Shown piece by piece: positions 36,198 to 47,173 of a stretch of DNA of 64,000 nt. Numbering within the stretch: the stretch's first letter is position 1; each line of letters begins with the position of its first letter. Made by a program: the position numbers and the translations under genes. The notes under the pieces were generated by a model. That model saw only the letters and a program-made list of their open reading frames with translations. It did no database searches and was not told the origin of the DNA. This DNA is from Reticulitermes lucifugus (Eukaryota > Arthropoda > Insecta > Blattodea > Rhinotermitidae), in contig JAKCWW010000151.1 in assembly GCA_026260175.1 (NCBI GenBank), positions 83,468-147,467 on the forward strand. The letters are read 5' to 3'.

Positions 36198-37474
36198 TTT
36201 GTTATAACTTTCGGCTCATAGTGAATTGAACATTCAGTTTGTATGTGAGAACTGCATAGGCATGGTACTGAGAAGGCTGGTGTAGCGATAACGATGTGTA
36301 CTGTAAGGGAGATCCGAATCGAATCCTGTCCTGGTTATTGATTTGCTTTAGTCGCTCTTGGTGAATGTCGCTTTCGAGTAGGACGTGACTTCCTCCGTCC
36401 AACCACCTACTTACGTTTACCATTTATGATCATCGTTATATCTCAACGTGGTGCGACTTCAGTCGTCACAGTGTTGTTACAGCCCTACAACGTATCGCGG
36501 TATTGACCTAGTGAATCGTAGCTGTAATGTGTAGTAACACAGGAGGCACAGGGTTTGCTTGCAGTTCGCCTCCTTCATTTCTCTCTTTTTTCCCCATAGG
36601 TTAAGTTGCCATCTGACTGGGGCCTTGCCTGCATCCCAAAATATTCGATTGATGTCGGCTGCGAACACATCGTTTGCTGGAGCGAGAGATACTACTATCA
36701 CAAAAGGCAGCAACAGAGCCTTTGATCGATTGGTGGACGTTCCGGCTCATACGGAACTCTGAAAGGTCAATGTGTTTTTTAGCGGAAGAAAGGTGTGAAC
36801 ATACAGCGCACTGACTGACTGACCGTCCTGAAATCAGCAGGTGGCAAAGACGGATTGATACCGTTGAGCAGTTTCCGTGATACGAACGCCACTTACCCTA
36901 TTCAAACCGTCCTGCTCTACCCCGAACATACTTGATGCGTGACTTTATGTGTGAAACTTATAGTGCAGTCTTTTGACATTTTAAACTAGTCATTTGCGCC
37001 ATTCCGAAAACTGGATTTGTAACTTACGCAACGAACTGTCGCCGCAATCGCATCATGCAAGCTTCCTTCCAGCAGTCGTAATTAGTTATGCAAAAAAGGG
37101 CTTTTGTTTGTGCAACTAATGTGTGTGTGTGTGTGTGCTTGTCGCCTTCACGATAGTCCGCCATTGGACTTTTTGGGGCAGGTAAATCAAGCTCACACAT
37201 TTCACCCCCTTTTCTGAAGGCTAATTATCTCGCTTCCTAATGGACAGTCCGCTTTGAGAAGTCTATAGTTACTCCAGTAGTAAAGAAATGCTCCGCTTTT
37301 TATGAGATTTTAAGATTCGAATACTCTTTCTGTAAGGTCCACATTAATACTGTTCAAACCATGTCTAAGTGTAGAAGCAGTACAAGAAATTTACTTCCGA
37401 CAATGTCAGCAAGAATGATTTCGATGGTTCCTTCTGAAGAGAATAAATTAAACAGGTAATTTTTGAGGACTCAG
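36198..37474. other. No recognised gene; (TG)n at 37119-37137
   Basis: One TG microsatellite occurs here. A possible tRNA-like B box (AATCGAATCCTG) at about 36317 is isolated. Confidence 0.5.
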
Positions 37475-37555
37475 CTCTTGTGGTATATGACGCCGAGTTA
37501 CTCAGTAATCGGTTCCCGACGTTTCGAAGGAACATAGTGCCTTCATCTTCAAAAT
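37475..37555. repeat. Single-arm foldback relic
   Basis: Contains TATATGACGCCGAGTTACTC, CCCGACGTTTCGAAGGAACA and TAGTGCCTTCATCTTCA, a clear single arm of the foldback family. Confidence 0.6.
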
Positions 37556-37974
37556 TCCTTGAAGTGGATATTGCCTGCAGTTGGGATTGTTAGCTGCGTC
37601 AGCTGCATCTGCTGTGCAGCGTCGAATGAGGCGGCAGAGCGATTATAAATGACGAATCTGGACGATCGTGCTAAGTGCTGTAACTCTACTGAGTAAGTTA
37701 ATAGCCGTTACTAGCCATAAGCTACTACAATGTCAAGAGCGAAGAACTTCGAACCGGTTGCCTACGAAGTGGGAGTCGGCTGCATTTTCGCCGTATGTGC
37801 GGGAGAAGGCCGCATGCAAAGTTTCGGTTAGGAAACCTGAAGGGACGGGACCACTTGGAACAGCAGACGCTGTGGTTTTGTTGTATGGAACCCTACTTTT
37901 TAAGATGGCACTTAAAACTACTAAAATGTTTGCACCTCTGAGTTAGGCGGTAGGGTAGCACTTACATTGGCCTT
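37556..37974. other. No recognisable gene
   Basis: A frame at 37668-37946 (+) has no domain match. Confidence 0.5.
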
Positions 37975-38150
37975 GAAAAATTNGGGGTTATGCGAATTGG
38001 GTTCGGGTAGTTTAGTTTAGGAAGCAGTGGCAGGCTGTTGTGGACACGGCAATGAAGCTTCTAGTTGCGTAACAGACGGGGTATTTCTTGACAAGCTGAG
38101 CAATTCATCTCTTTTAAAAATTACTGCCGCTTGGAGTTAGTGATATAATA
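37975..38150 (+). pseudogene. LINE 3' end, with an undetermined base
   Basis: After an N at 37983 the sequence reads GCGAATTGGGTTCGGGTAG, AGCAGTGGCAGGCTGTTGTG, GACACGGCAATGAAGCTTCT, TATTTCTTGACAAGCTGAGC and GCTTGGAGTTAGTGA. The coding part fits 'REIGW..VDW..LAQDRDQWRAVV.TVMKL' of a LINE ORF C-terminus, and the rest is its 3' UTR. The same 3' UTR blocks recur at 49185-49445 and 29105-29225, so this is one family. The copy is strongly 5' truncated and nonfunctional. Confidence 0.65.
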
Positions 38151-38407
38151 CTTAGAACAGAACGTGGTGTGTTCACTAGTGGACTGATCTGTGCAACGCT
38201 TAGAGCTCGAGAAGTGTAGGGGTGAACTGGGTGAAATTAAGGGTACTTCACAGACCAGTAGACGTATGGAAAATCCTTCGCTTGTCGGTTACCGTGAAGG
38301 AAAAACGTTTACTAATTTTTCCTGCAGTGGCTGTTTAACTGCAGGATGGCGAAGAGTACATATTTTGTAAAGTAACCCTTCAAAGGCTAAGTGAAAGTAC
38401 TTTTCTA

Positions 38408-38642
38408 TTCAGTGCTTACCGATTTCCGAAAGAACATTCCTTTTTGGGAGGTTTCCAGGCTTCTCCTCTTTGTCCATCTGGTAAGAGCAGCATGTAGTTG
38501 GAAGATGATTTGGAGCTTTGGTGGAATGGTATCAACAGGGGAATTTCTAAATACTTGCAGAAAAACGTGCCCCAGTGCCACTTGTCCACCACAAATCTCA
38601 TATGGACTGATGTGGCATCGAACCCGAGCTTCCGCGGTGAGA
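38408..38642 (-). repeat. SINE family A copy, 5' truncated
   Basis: The plus strand shows CGATTTCCGAAAGAACATTC, TCTGGTAAGAGCAGCATG, GGAATGGTATCAACAGGGGA, GTGCCACTTGTCCACCACAA and ATCGAACCCGAGCTTCCGCG (a degraded B box). The first 35 bp or so of the head, including the A box, are missing. Confidence 0.85.
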
Positions 38643-39130
38643 TTAACCCTAATATATTTAAATATTCACTTTGTACAGCGCAGTAAGCACTACTTGTCGG
38701 GTACAGAGACCAACGAGTTTATTGGCTTGCTGTGTACGGAAATTGCCGTTTTTTTAGAACCGTACAAAACCCAGAAATGTGCTGTATGGGTACAACGTAG
38801 AATTCTTTAGTGATAATCCTAGTGGTACCTAAAGTAACCAACAGGTTTTAAAGGGATAATCTATTGCGCGTGTGGCGGTTTCTTGTAAACATTGACAGTT
38901 TGTAAACCTGCTGTAAAAAGCAAGCATTAGTCTTGCGTGTTCTTTATTTAAATAGAGTGACAGGAATCGAGAACGGTACCTTGCGTAGTGTCTCTCTTAG
39001 ACTAACAGTGTTATTTCCCAAGAAAAAACAAAACGTTTCACCCGGAAGGATGTGAGATGGTAAGTAAAATTATAGGGAAGATTCATGAGGAAGTAAGGAA
39101 CAACGCTTTATCGTTTACCGTGAAAGAACT
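38643..39130. other. No recognisable gene
   Basis: Nothing assignable. Confidence 0.55.
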
Positions 39131-39390
39131 AAAGTAAAACAGGCAAAGGTCACCCCACGACATGCCTGGGCTGGCACAGTGGGGCTGAGGTATAGCTCCA
39201 ACCCATTCGCAGCCTCGGCACTAAAAGAGGGTGGGTTGGTCAGCACCACGCACCCGGCCGCATTATCCCCGGCAAAGACCCGGTACAGGAAATTGGAGGG
39301 GCATCAGGTCCGGTATGGACGGGCATAAAATCTCCCCCACCGGGATTCGATCCCCGGACCGTCCAGCCCGTACCCGTACCCCGGACACCG
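39131..39390 (-). repeat. SINE family B, divergent subfamily
   Basis: Full-length layout: tail AAAGTAAAACAGGCAAAGGT, TGGGGCTGAGGTATAGCTCC, CCCGGCCGCATTATCCCCGG, AGACCCGGTACAGGAAATTG, GGGATTCGATCCCCGGACCG and CCAGCCCGTACCCGTACCCC. The central block differs from other copies (GGGGCATCAGGTCCGGTATG), and the A-box region is altered. Confidence 0.8.
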
Positions 39391-39467
39391 TAAAGTAAAA
39401 GAGCATGTAACTCTTCTGGTGTTGGAGTAACTACGGTAAAGAGAATTTTGTTACACGTGTTATAGGT

Positions 39468-39840
39468 GGCCCTTTTTTCTTCTTTCTCTTCCAGTGGCGC
39501 TACATCCCTGGGTGGGACTTGACCACCTCAGTGAACTTCCGTCACACGTTTCATGACTGTGCATTAAGTCTCCAATTTCTACATGCAACCCGTGCGACGT
39601 CCTCTTCTAACCCGTCACACCAACTCAACTTTGGTCTGCGTCTTTTTCTATCTCCAATTCTTCCCGGTTTAGTACAAAGGACTTTCCTTGCAGGTTCAGC
39701 TTCATCCATCCTCATCACGTGTCTAGCCCATCTAAGTCTACTAAGCTTAGCAAATTTCACATCATGTTCATCATAGAGCTGATATATTTCAGAGTTTTTG
39801 CGCCTCCTCCAACATCCATTTTCAAGACCGGGTGGCCTTT
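39468..39840 (-). pseudogene. LINE reverse-transcriptase ORF C-terminus, frame intact
   Basis: On the minus strand the frame stays open from about 39835 to 39551: ENGCWRRRKNSEIYQLYDEH, VKFAKLSRLRWARHVMRMDE, ARKVLCTKPG, RKRRRPKLSWCDGLEEDVAR and NWRLNAQS. This is the typical tail downstream of the reverse transcriptase in a LINE-type retroelement, with the RLRWA.HV.RM and GRP+.RW motifs. The catalytic YxDD part is not in the fragment, so the copy was 5' truncated on insertion. The 3' end runs into an A-rich stretch (T-rich on the plus strand at about 39473-39490). It belongs to a different LINE lineage from the 3' ends at 37975 and 49185. It is the least decayed coding fossil in the window. Confidence 0.78.
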
Positions 39841-42529
39841 TTTTAATGAATAGAAATGCTGAGGAACTGTTAGCTTCTTACGGAGGACTCTGCTCTGTAG
39901 CGTTTATTACGAAAGCGCCTCTTTTATAATCCCTGTGTCGTACCGTCTGTTTGTATTTTTTTTTTTTTTTTGCAGATTTTTATGAGAACGGATGGCATTT
40001 CGTGGTACGTGTTTTGAAACGCCACCGTAATTTTCCAATCAGACACGTAGTTATTAACGGTTAGTGGATGTTATTACTAGTGGTAATAGCTTGTATATCG
40101 CCCGCAGCGGATGGAGTGTTACGATATAAAGCACTGCGTGGCGGAAATTCCTTATGCCGATCTCTGAACATGGAAAACTCATAAAACAACTTGTTTGCCT
40201 CTTGTGTTGAGATATTCACGGCCTCCTGAACAATTTTCGTTTGTTCGGCTTTGTGCCTGCTTAACAGGTGAGTATAGGCCGACATGTGTGGCATCACGTT
40301 AACAGTTCTGAGGCCAGGCCTCTGGGTTGTGCGAAGACATCTTCATACCTGTTATAGGAGCTGTCAGTGGTTACCGATTGAACTGCCTAATCGCAAGCTT
40401 TCGTCAAAAATTGCTTCATTAATTGGCATAGCGATTCTTAGGGGAAGTGGTACTTGCTGCCGTTGAGAAAGTTCTGTGAATAACCTCGTGGCGTGCCTGT
40501 GCGAATACACAGGCCAGCGGAAGTTGTAAATTAATGAACTAGCCACGAGTGACATGCCTCTGAACAGGAACAGAAATTTCCAGTCTTTTGTTTTTGACAG
40601 AAGTTTCCACCGTCCTCATCTTTGCGATTTTTATAACAGTTGAAACAAACTTTGTTATGAACATGTTGATGCATTGGGGTATAATTGGTTACTAATTTTA
40701 GAAATTTTTGTGTGGATAGACCTGTTTACGACGGTCACCATTCGGGATTTGACACACATGTCGGCGGTCCTTTATTTTTATAGAAAGAAAAGCTACAAGT
40801 ATAGCTCTCTGGCGGACACCTTGTTATTGTTTTGTATGCAGAAGGTACGTATTACTCCAAGATATTGCCTGTTTATGAACGTGATGGTGGTCGTAGACTA
40901 ATCTCACTGTAGTTTGCTACTACCTCAGAGGTCCGTATGGAAATTGAAGTACAAATGTGGTGTAGCCTTAAATGGCATTGTGCTTGTAGGCCATTCAGGG
41001 TTACTAACATCTCTCCGGTGGTTCAGAAATATGTGCCATTCCGCACCAACACTGATTACCCATTTCTTGGTTCCCAGTCCAAGATACACGTGTAGCCATG
41101 AAATTCACAATGTCTGCCCATGGGGCTCTGATGTGAGTTAATGCAGTTAACGTGCGCGTAACCTGTGTTTTTAACACCTTCTGTTTACATTGCAGATTTA
41201 AAATAAAACAGTTTAATGAAGGTTTGCAGTTATTAGCTTCAAATAGCTTATATGAAATTCGCATGCACTTTTTACAGTCCGTCCCTACTTGACGGATTCA
41301 CAGTGTCCGATCAGCTCCTAACGAAAATCTTTGTAATTGCTCATTTAAGATTAGGCAGTTACAGCATCTCAGTGTGACCAGTCGTGCCGGACCAACATGA
41401 AAAGGTAGACAATTCTCTCTTTTTAAAACACAAGGCGTTACCTACGTTGAGGTAAATTATTGAAGAGAGGCGGTAAGGAACAAGGTGGAACTATTTGGGG
41501 CGTGAGGCGCTAGTGAGTTGTGCAGGTGGATGGGCTCCTCGATTTTGCTGGATGAAAAGGCACGCGTGCAACCGGAATTATCCGTGATGTTGAGTCTCGT
41601 GTGTTCCGATTGCAACACGCGGGTGGCGGCGGTGTTTTAAGGTAGGCGTGTTGAGGCATTCTTTACGTGTTGTGAAGTGCAAACATACATCTCGTTCAGT
41701 ATAGCTATAAGAACGTGTGACGTCACACAAACAACATCGGCTGCCCGAGATTTGTAACGCTCGGCATGTTTCTGTTAGTAGGTAATCGCAGTGTGAACTG
41801 TGTGTGTACATTATGCCGTCTATCTTTTCTGAGTAATTGTGCTTCGAGTAACTTTTTTCCCTCATTTATATGTTATTTTGGGGCAAGAGCATGGATTATC
41901 CAGAACAAAATGTTCAGAACAAAATACCAATGGACCTAAGCTGGATGACAACGTGCTACTCGAGGAAGCTGCACGTAACGTCTGTTGTTCACCTGAAACT
42001 GATGGCACAATTAATCCTTTCAGTGCTACGCACGAGATTCGTCGCATGGAGATCCTAGCCGTCTGGTTTGCATTATTTTATTACTTGATTTTCATGAAAG
42101 AAATGGGCTTGTCACCACGTAGCTGTTCAGTCATCACAGCGTGGACCTACTGACTGTGGCCATCTGAATAAAACGAGCGTGGAAAAGGCGAGTGAAGAGG
42201 GTCACAGAATCGCGTGCACAATTTTTGTTCTAAAATTCCAAAGGAAGGGGCGCCTGGAATGTGTTGGCTTACGTTGCATAGTATTTGATACTTGCACCGA
42301 ATCGAATTGCGGAATTCTGTGAACACTGTAATGAACATTGCGGTACTGCAAAAGTATTGGCCAGCTGAATAACCTTTACGTGAACAGTAGCATCGTGTGT
42401 CATTACGTTCCTTGTGTGAAGGCGACGGAAACGTAAGACTGGCCACTGCCATTGACTGTCTTCGACTGACGAGAACAGCGTTGACCTTGACTGCAGGGTA
42501 GGGACCCGTATCGCTGGGTTAGCCTTGCG
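39841..42529. other. No recognised gene over 2.7 kb; T-run at 39957-39972
   Basis: A poly-T run of about 16 lies at 39957. Minus-strand frames at 40061-40297 and 40364-40555 have protein-like composition but no domain I recognise. A 104-codon plus frame lies at 41839-42153. None is called. Confidence 0.45.
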
Positions 42530-42760
42530 GAGAAAACATAGTTCCTGTCAAAAACATAAGCCTCTCTCACTGCACGTCTCACTTTCCCTTGTTGCTTATC
42601 TTTAGCTGTTCAGTTTATAACAAGCGCAAAGTAAACTTTTAGCACAGCTCAAACCAGATGGAACACAGCACGAAATAACAGCGTCAACTCGCACGCTCAA
42701 GATACTGCTGCACTTCATCCCACTGTATTTTTAACAGCAATACGTCGGTTACTGGTCATA
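42530..42760. repeat. Dispersed repeat D, copy 2
   Basis: Same orientation as copy 1 at 35700: AGTTCCTGTCAAAAACATAA, CCTCTCTCACTGCACGTCTC, AGTTTATAACAAGCGCAAAG, TTTTAGCACAGCTC and GGAACACAGCACGAAATAAC. It extends about 60 bp further in recognisable form (CGTCGGTTACTGGTCATAAA). Confidence 0.6.
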
Positions 42761-43429
42761 AACACCATACTTCCCCGTGCGCGCCACAACCAAAGTCAGC
42801 TCTGTTATTCAGTAGAGAACGTGGGAATCGAGGTACAGGATTCATGGTGTCATGTGTCCATTGCCCTAACAGCCAAGTGTAGATAAACAAGCCACAGACG
42901 CAGTTTCTTACAGACGAGGACACACAGAATAGCCACGCTTGTGACGTAGTCAAACGACTTGTCCGGGGGGGGGGCATAACGTACTAGACGGCCGTCGCAA
43001 AACATACCTGTCTCAGTCCCAGCTCAACGACAGGCTGTGAGCTGTAGCAACCACTGCCCATTGCAGAAGCCAGAATCGTTTATGTTGCACAAATGAAGCG
43101 AAGGAGACGGAGGGCCAAAAGATTTCGTCTTCGTTTTAAAGCAGTTCTAAGATAAGCATCGCATCTCTTGGTAATGTTCATGCAAAACAGTCGAATTTTG
43201 ATTCCCACGACTCCATGTGGGCTCAAAGTTTGGAGTGCATGGATATTTTACGTTCCCTGTGTGTTCACTGCCGTGGTGCTTGGGCACATGGACATCGAAA
43301 GTCATTGTGTAACCGAACAACAAGAACTCATGCTGTCGACTTTTCTCTTACGCAGCATTGATTTCTAGGCCAATATTTCTAGCAGTGTGTCGTTATTTTT
43401 AAAAAATTCATTAGCTAAAGTGGCCAGTC
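42761..43429. other. No recognised gene; G-run at 42965-42974
   Basis: Ten consecutive G occur. Nothing else is assignable. Confidence 0.5.
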
Positions 43430-43510
43430 TTTCGGGATATGACGCCATATTGGTTAGTGTATAGATACCAACGTTTCGGATTAGCATCGTGTCTCTGTCT
43501 TCAGATAGGT
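43430..43510. repeat. Single-arm foldback relic
   Basis: Contains CGGGATATGACGCCATATTG, GATACCAACGTTTCGGATTA and CGTGTCTCTGTCTTCAGA, in the order typical of the arm. It lies immediately before a minisatellite. Confidence 0.6.
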
Positions 43511-43527
43511 CCAATCGGAAGATCTGA

Positions 43528-43752
43528 TAGCTGTAGTGTAACTGACAGGCAATACTGTGATACGTGTAGTGTGTATGGGTTTGCAGTACTGTGATATCTG
43601 TATTGTAATATGGCTTAGCCATGCTGTTATGTCTGTAGCGTAATCGGGCTTGCTGCAGTGATATCTGTAGTGTCACTGGCTTTGGAATGTCATACCTGTA
43701 GTGTGATTTGCTTTGCAGTATTGTAATGTGTAGTGTAATTGTCTTTGCAATA
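43528..43752. repeat. Degenerate minisatellite, about 33-bp unit, about 6-7 copies
   Basis: The unit approximates ACTGTGATATCTGTAGTGTA followed by AT-GGCTTTGCAGT. It recurs at about 43552, 43586, 43620, 43654, 43686 and 43718 with 10-30% divergence by eye. Translation of the minus strand shows repeating Tyr/His/Thr-rich blocks only because of this periodicity. Confidence 0.75.
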
Positions 43753-44304
43753 ACAAGGTCATTGGAATGTGTCAAATTACGAAGTACATGTGGAGGAATT
43801 CATCTCTTACGGTACAGGGGACCTGATTAACCGTCGGGAGGATGTGGAATGAACCCTTAAACGGGTCTTTCTGGTGCTGCTTAGCTCCTTGTTACTCGTA
43901 CAGACATAATTTTTGCTCCTCCAGCCATCACCTTGCAACTCCTTTCTACCCTGCGAAATTATATGAAAGAATAAAAAGGTGTATTTAAGTATAGAGGAGG
44001 GGGAATCCCATTCACTACAAATCAGCTTTGGGTGATGATACATATCGCTGGAAAGTAAACAGACTTTCTCCTTCCACCCTGAATTGTTTGAAATTTGTAC
44101 CTCAAGTTGATTGCTGATCTGTTTTGTTTACCTAAAATGTGTAGCAGTGTTTACTGAACTGGAATGTACAAACTCCAGGCGAATAACGAATTATTAATCC
44201 GATATGCTTGTTTATTTAGCAGGTCCGACATGTCCAACGCCAATTACGTATTTTGCGAATCTGGACGTTCTCACATCGTTGACAGTGAACAATGACAGTA
44301 AGTC
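43753..44304. other. No recognisable gene
   Basis: Nothing assignable. Confidence 0.55.
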
Positions 44305-44465
44305 TTTTGGGGTACTTTGCCGTGTCGAGTGGTGAAAAGTTGTCGACGTTTTAGAGAATTTTGGTGCCTCAGTGTTTTTGGGTCACTGCAGTCCAAGAAG
44401 ACAGCCAGTTGTTCCTAAACGTCGGTAAGGTTTTACCAGTGGACACGGCGTTATGTCCCAGAAGA
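44305..44465. repeat. Foldback element, about 160 bp
   Basis: The left arm (44305-44355: GGGGTACTTTGCCGTGTCG, GTTGTCGACGTTTTAGAGAA) and right arm (about 44408-44460: TTCCTAAACGTCGGTAAGG, CAGTGGACACGGCG) are imperfect reverse complements with a loop of about 55 bp. Confidence 0.7.
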
Positions 44466-45589
44466 GGTGAATGTTCCTCATGTGTTTTTACGGAAGCATG
44501 TATGGTGTCGGTAAACTTGCAGACTTGATTTGGGATGTCATTCTGCTTCTCATCTGGGCCGGGCGAGTGCGTTCTGTCATACCGTGTACTTCATATATTT
44601 GTCATGTTACAGAACCCAGGGATTCGTAACCGTAAAATGCAGCCTTCAAGCCCCCACAGTGTAAATTATGTCACTTTCAGATCTTGTGCAATCTAGGATC
44701 TGTTATGTGGAATGTATTTAACCCTTTTAAGCTCAGTGGTAACTATATGTACCACCTGCTGTTACATTAAGAAACTGCGTTGTGCCACACGTAGTATTTA
44801 TGTTATAGTGTTTTTTCCATAATGAACACCGAATTCATTTCTGCAATGACCATAAGTGATGAGTGCTTAATATGAACACGAAATATGTTCTGTGTGATGT
44901 AGGACCTTCCCTTTTATGTTTAGTTTAAATTAACTTCAGTCGTGAATGACAAATGACAGACATGTCCTTTCGTCAGTCGGGACGCCCCATGTCGAGGCAA
45001 CTACTAAAGCCAAGACAGACAAATATCTGGCCATTGAGCCCGCAGAGGGCACGGCACCAAGACGGACCGACTTGAACGTCAGGTTTATACCTGACTTTGA
45101 CATCGCCAGTCTTGATAGGCAATGTCTGTCCGACTTGGTTGCTACTATAGACTTTCTGTCGGTTCTTTCACGGCTGCATACTTTTGAGGCTGGTGTATCG
45201 TGGACCGTGGGCAAGTTTCTTACCACTGACCTCCCACTGAGGTATGCGGCCTCATCGTGCAGACAGAACACGCTTCTGATCCGTTTCAGTGGCTCTGCCT
45301 ACTGATAAGGAAAAACTTTATCTCACGGACTCCACAGGGAAGAGGCCGTTTCCTTCACTGCCTAGAAGGAGGTAGTCAGCCTTCGATCTGTTTTTTTATT
45401 AATCAAAGACTGTGGTCACCGCCGAAAGAAAATTGCCCCTTGGCAATACCGCCACAGGACGACCCGTCAACACGTTGCGGATGGGTTAGACCGTTTGATA
45501 TGTGACGCTCTACGAGTAAGGTATGTGACAAGTAACGAAACTGATATTAAAAAAAATACTTTATAAAATGAAATCATTGTGTCTACTTG
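44466..45589. other. No recognised gene; unexplained open region 44945-45305
   Basis: 44936-45305 stays open for over 110 codons on both strands and is less AT-rich than its surroundings. I faintly associate the plus-strand start (a TCGTCAG..GGGACGCCCCATGTCGA block) with a dispersed Blattodea repeat, but I cannot support this from the sequence. Confidence 0.4.
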
Positions 45590-46170
45590 TTAACCCTTGC
45601 AAAGCAATTTCCATCGCAGACTACACACACCAGCCGATACAGGCCTTCCAAGCCTCGAGGCATATCCTGAAGGCATTGTGTGCGCGCGCTTTAAGTATGT
45701 TGTGGATGTCTTTACATGACTGAAAATGTGTTGCTTAGAGCGAAGTCTTCGATACGCTCGCGCGGGGCAAGATCTGGTTAGTACGGACCGTGTTAAGCGG
45801 GTTGGTATTTATTTTTCACATATAAACTGTCGGTTCTTGACCCATATTCTTTGTGACCAATTCGGGATACACTTCTTTCATGTTGAGATTCGTCCTTGTC
45901 TCGCCGTTTATTTGTCCACATTCTACTTCTCTGCTGCCATTCTGATGCCTAAACGACAATCTGTTCTCACAGCAGTTCTCATCTTTTCCATTTTTTCCTA
46001 AGTTCTGATCGTTACGGGACGGCCAAGTCGTTCATCGCCTTCGACATTCTCCTTTCCGTCTGAGAACTCTTGTGCCAGTGAAACACACGAGCTCATTGTA
46101 GGGCTTTTTGTCGTACGTCTCACCCAATAAATTGATGGCTACGGTGAGAGTTTTCTGCAATTTGTTAAGA
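45590..46170 (-). pseudogene. Mariner transposase, internally deleted relic 2
   Basis: On the minus strand, across shifts of frame: NIRFLNKLQKTLTVAINLLG (about 46165-46110), RVFHWHK (about 46090-46070), VEGDERLGRPVTIRT (about 46045-46003), then a stop and KMEKMRTAVRTDCRLGIRM, VDK-TARQ and IPNWSQRIW. These follow the order of the mariner N-terminal helix-turn-helix domain and linker. PDLAP, the conserved motif next to the last catalytic Asp, appears at 45777-45763. The C-terminus DIHNILKARAHNAF..CLEAWKACIGW runs to about 45600. Roughly 130-150 residues between the linker and PDLAP are missing, including the first catalytic Asp residues. Stops and frameshifts are numerous. The motifs differ from those at 21312-21700, so this is a second mariner lineage. 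Confidence 0.8.
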
Positions 46171-46929
46171 AATCGGATGTTTCCGTTGCTAATTTTTTTC
46201 ATCAAACATGATTGCGGTAATTTAAGTTTTTAACATGTACCAGTTCCTTAAGTGCTAAGCGCGGGAAGCGGACGACGCTACTGGTCAGATGGTTGACAGT
46301 GTTGCCAAGTGTCAAGTGCGACCAGCCGACTGACGTGGTTTGACGTGGGGAATGTACAAGTAACTGAGGCAACGCCGCCACTTGTACCTCTGTCTTTGTC
46401 TGTGTCAGGTTTACCGCCTACCCGCCTTCGTTACAGATTCCAAGTCTGATCATTTATCATAGGACGCTGCACAGTCCCATTTGTTGACAGCATCGTTAAA
46501 TAAGTGAAATGAAAGCATTCTACTCCGTTGGATGTTCCTTCCCATAGCCGTTTTCCGTGCTGGACAGGAATGTGTCCGCCTGCAGTTCACAAGTCAACCT
46601 AGGAACCGGCATTCGATGCGCGTCCAACAGACGGTCTAGGTTATGATTAAAATTCGGTCCATTCGTCCATGAATGAAGTCAACGAGTCGTTGTCTTTACT
46701 AATTATAGTCATGAGGAGCCTCTGCACGCTGTCCTGCTTAATCCTTATCGGTCCATTGTCGAGCTAGACTCGACAGCGTTTTCCGTTTGTACTAGGTCCA
46801 ACGTTGAGCTAAAATCGATACGTTATATACTACAGTGTTTTGTGTTGGTTTTCCCCAAACTCCGCGTATCCAGTGGCTGCTTTCGAACTTCGAAGCCTTA
46901 GAAAAGGGGGCGACAGGACATGTCTGTCC
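46171..46929. other. No recognisable gene
   Basis: Nothing assignable. Confidence 0.55.
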
Positions 46930-47173
46930 AGTGCTCCTTAATGTACGAAAGAGCATTGATTTTTTAAGGTTCCCAGGATTCACGGGTTTGCCCTTCTGGT
47001 AAGAGTATCGTGTAAATGAAAGTTAGATTGGAGCATTAGTGGAATGTTACTAAGAGGGGAAACCGAAGGGCTCGGAGAAAACCTGTCCTAGTGCCACTTT
47101 GTTAACCATATCTCTCACGGAGAGGCCCGGGATTGAACACGAACCTCTCATGTGAGAGCCATGGTACGGCCTC
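46930..47173 (-). repeat. SINE family A copy with a deleted A-box region
   Basis: On the plus strand: TACGAAAGAGCATTGATTTT, TTCCCAGGATTCACGGGTTT, GCCCTTCTGGTAAGAG, GGAATGTTACTAAGAGGGGA, CTGTCCTAGTGCCACTTTG, GGGATTGAACACGAACC and head end AGAGCCATGGTACGGCC. About 18-20 bp around the A box are missing between the head start and the B-box side. Confidence 0.85.

Noticed and set aside
37119-37137. TG microsatellite as a regulatory element
   Set aside because: Short TG runs are common. Nothing nearby suggests a promoter.
38391-38810. 139-codon plus-strand frame
   Set aside because: Most of it is antisense to a SINE family A copy.
43365-43775. 136-codon Tyr/His/Thr-rich frame
   Set aside because: Its repeats come from the 33-bp minisatellite.
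45726-46001. 91-codon plus-strand frame
   Set aside because: It is antisense to the mariner relic, whose motifs lie on the minus strand.
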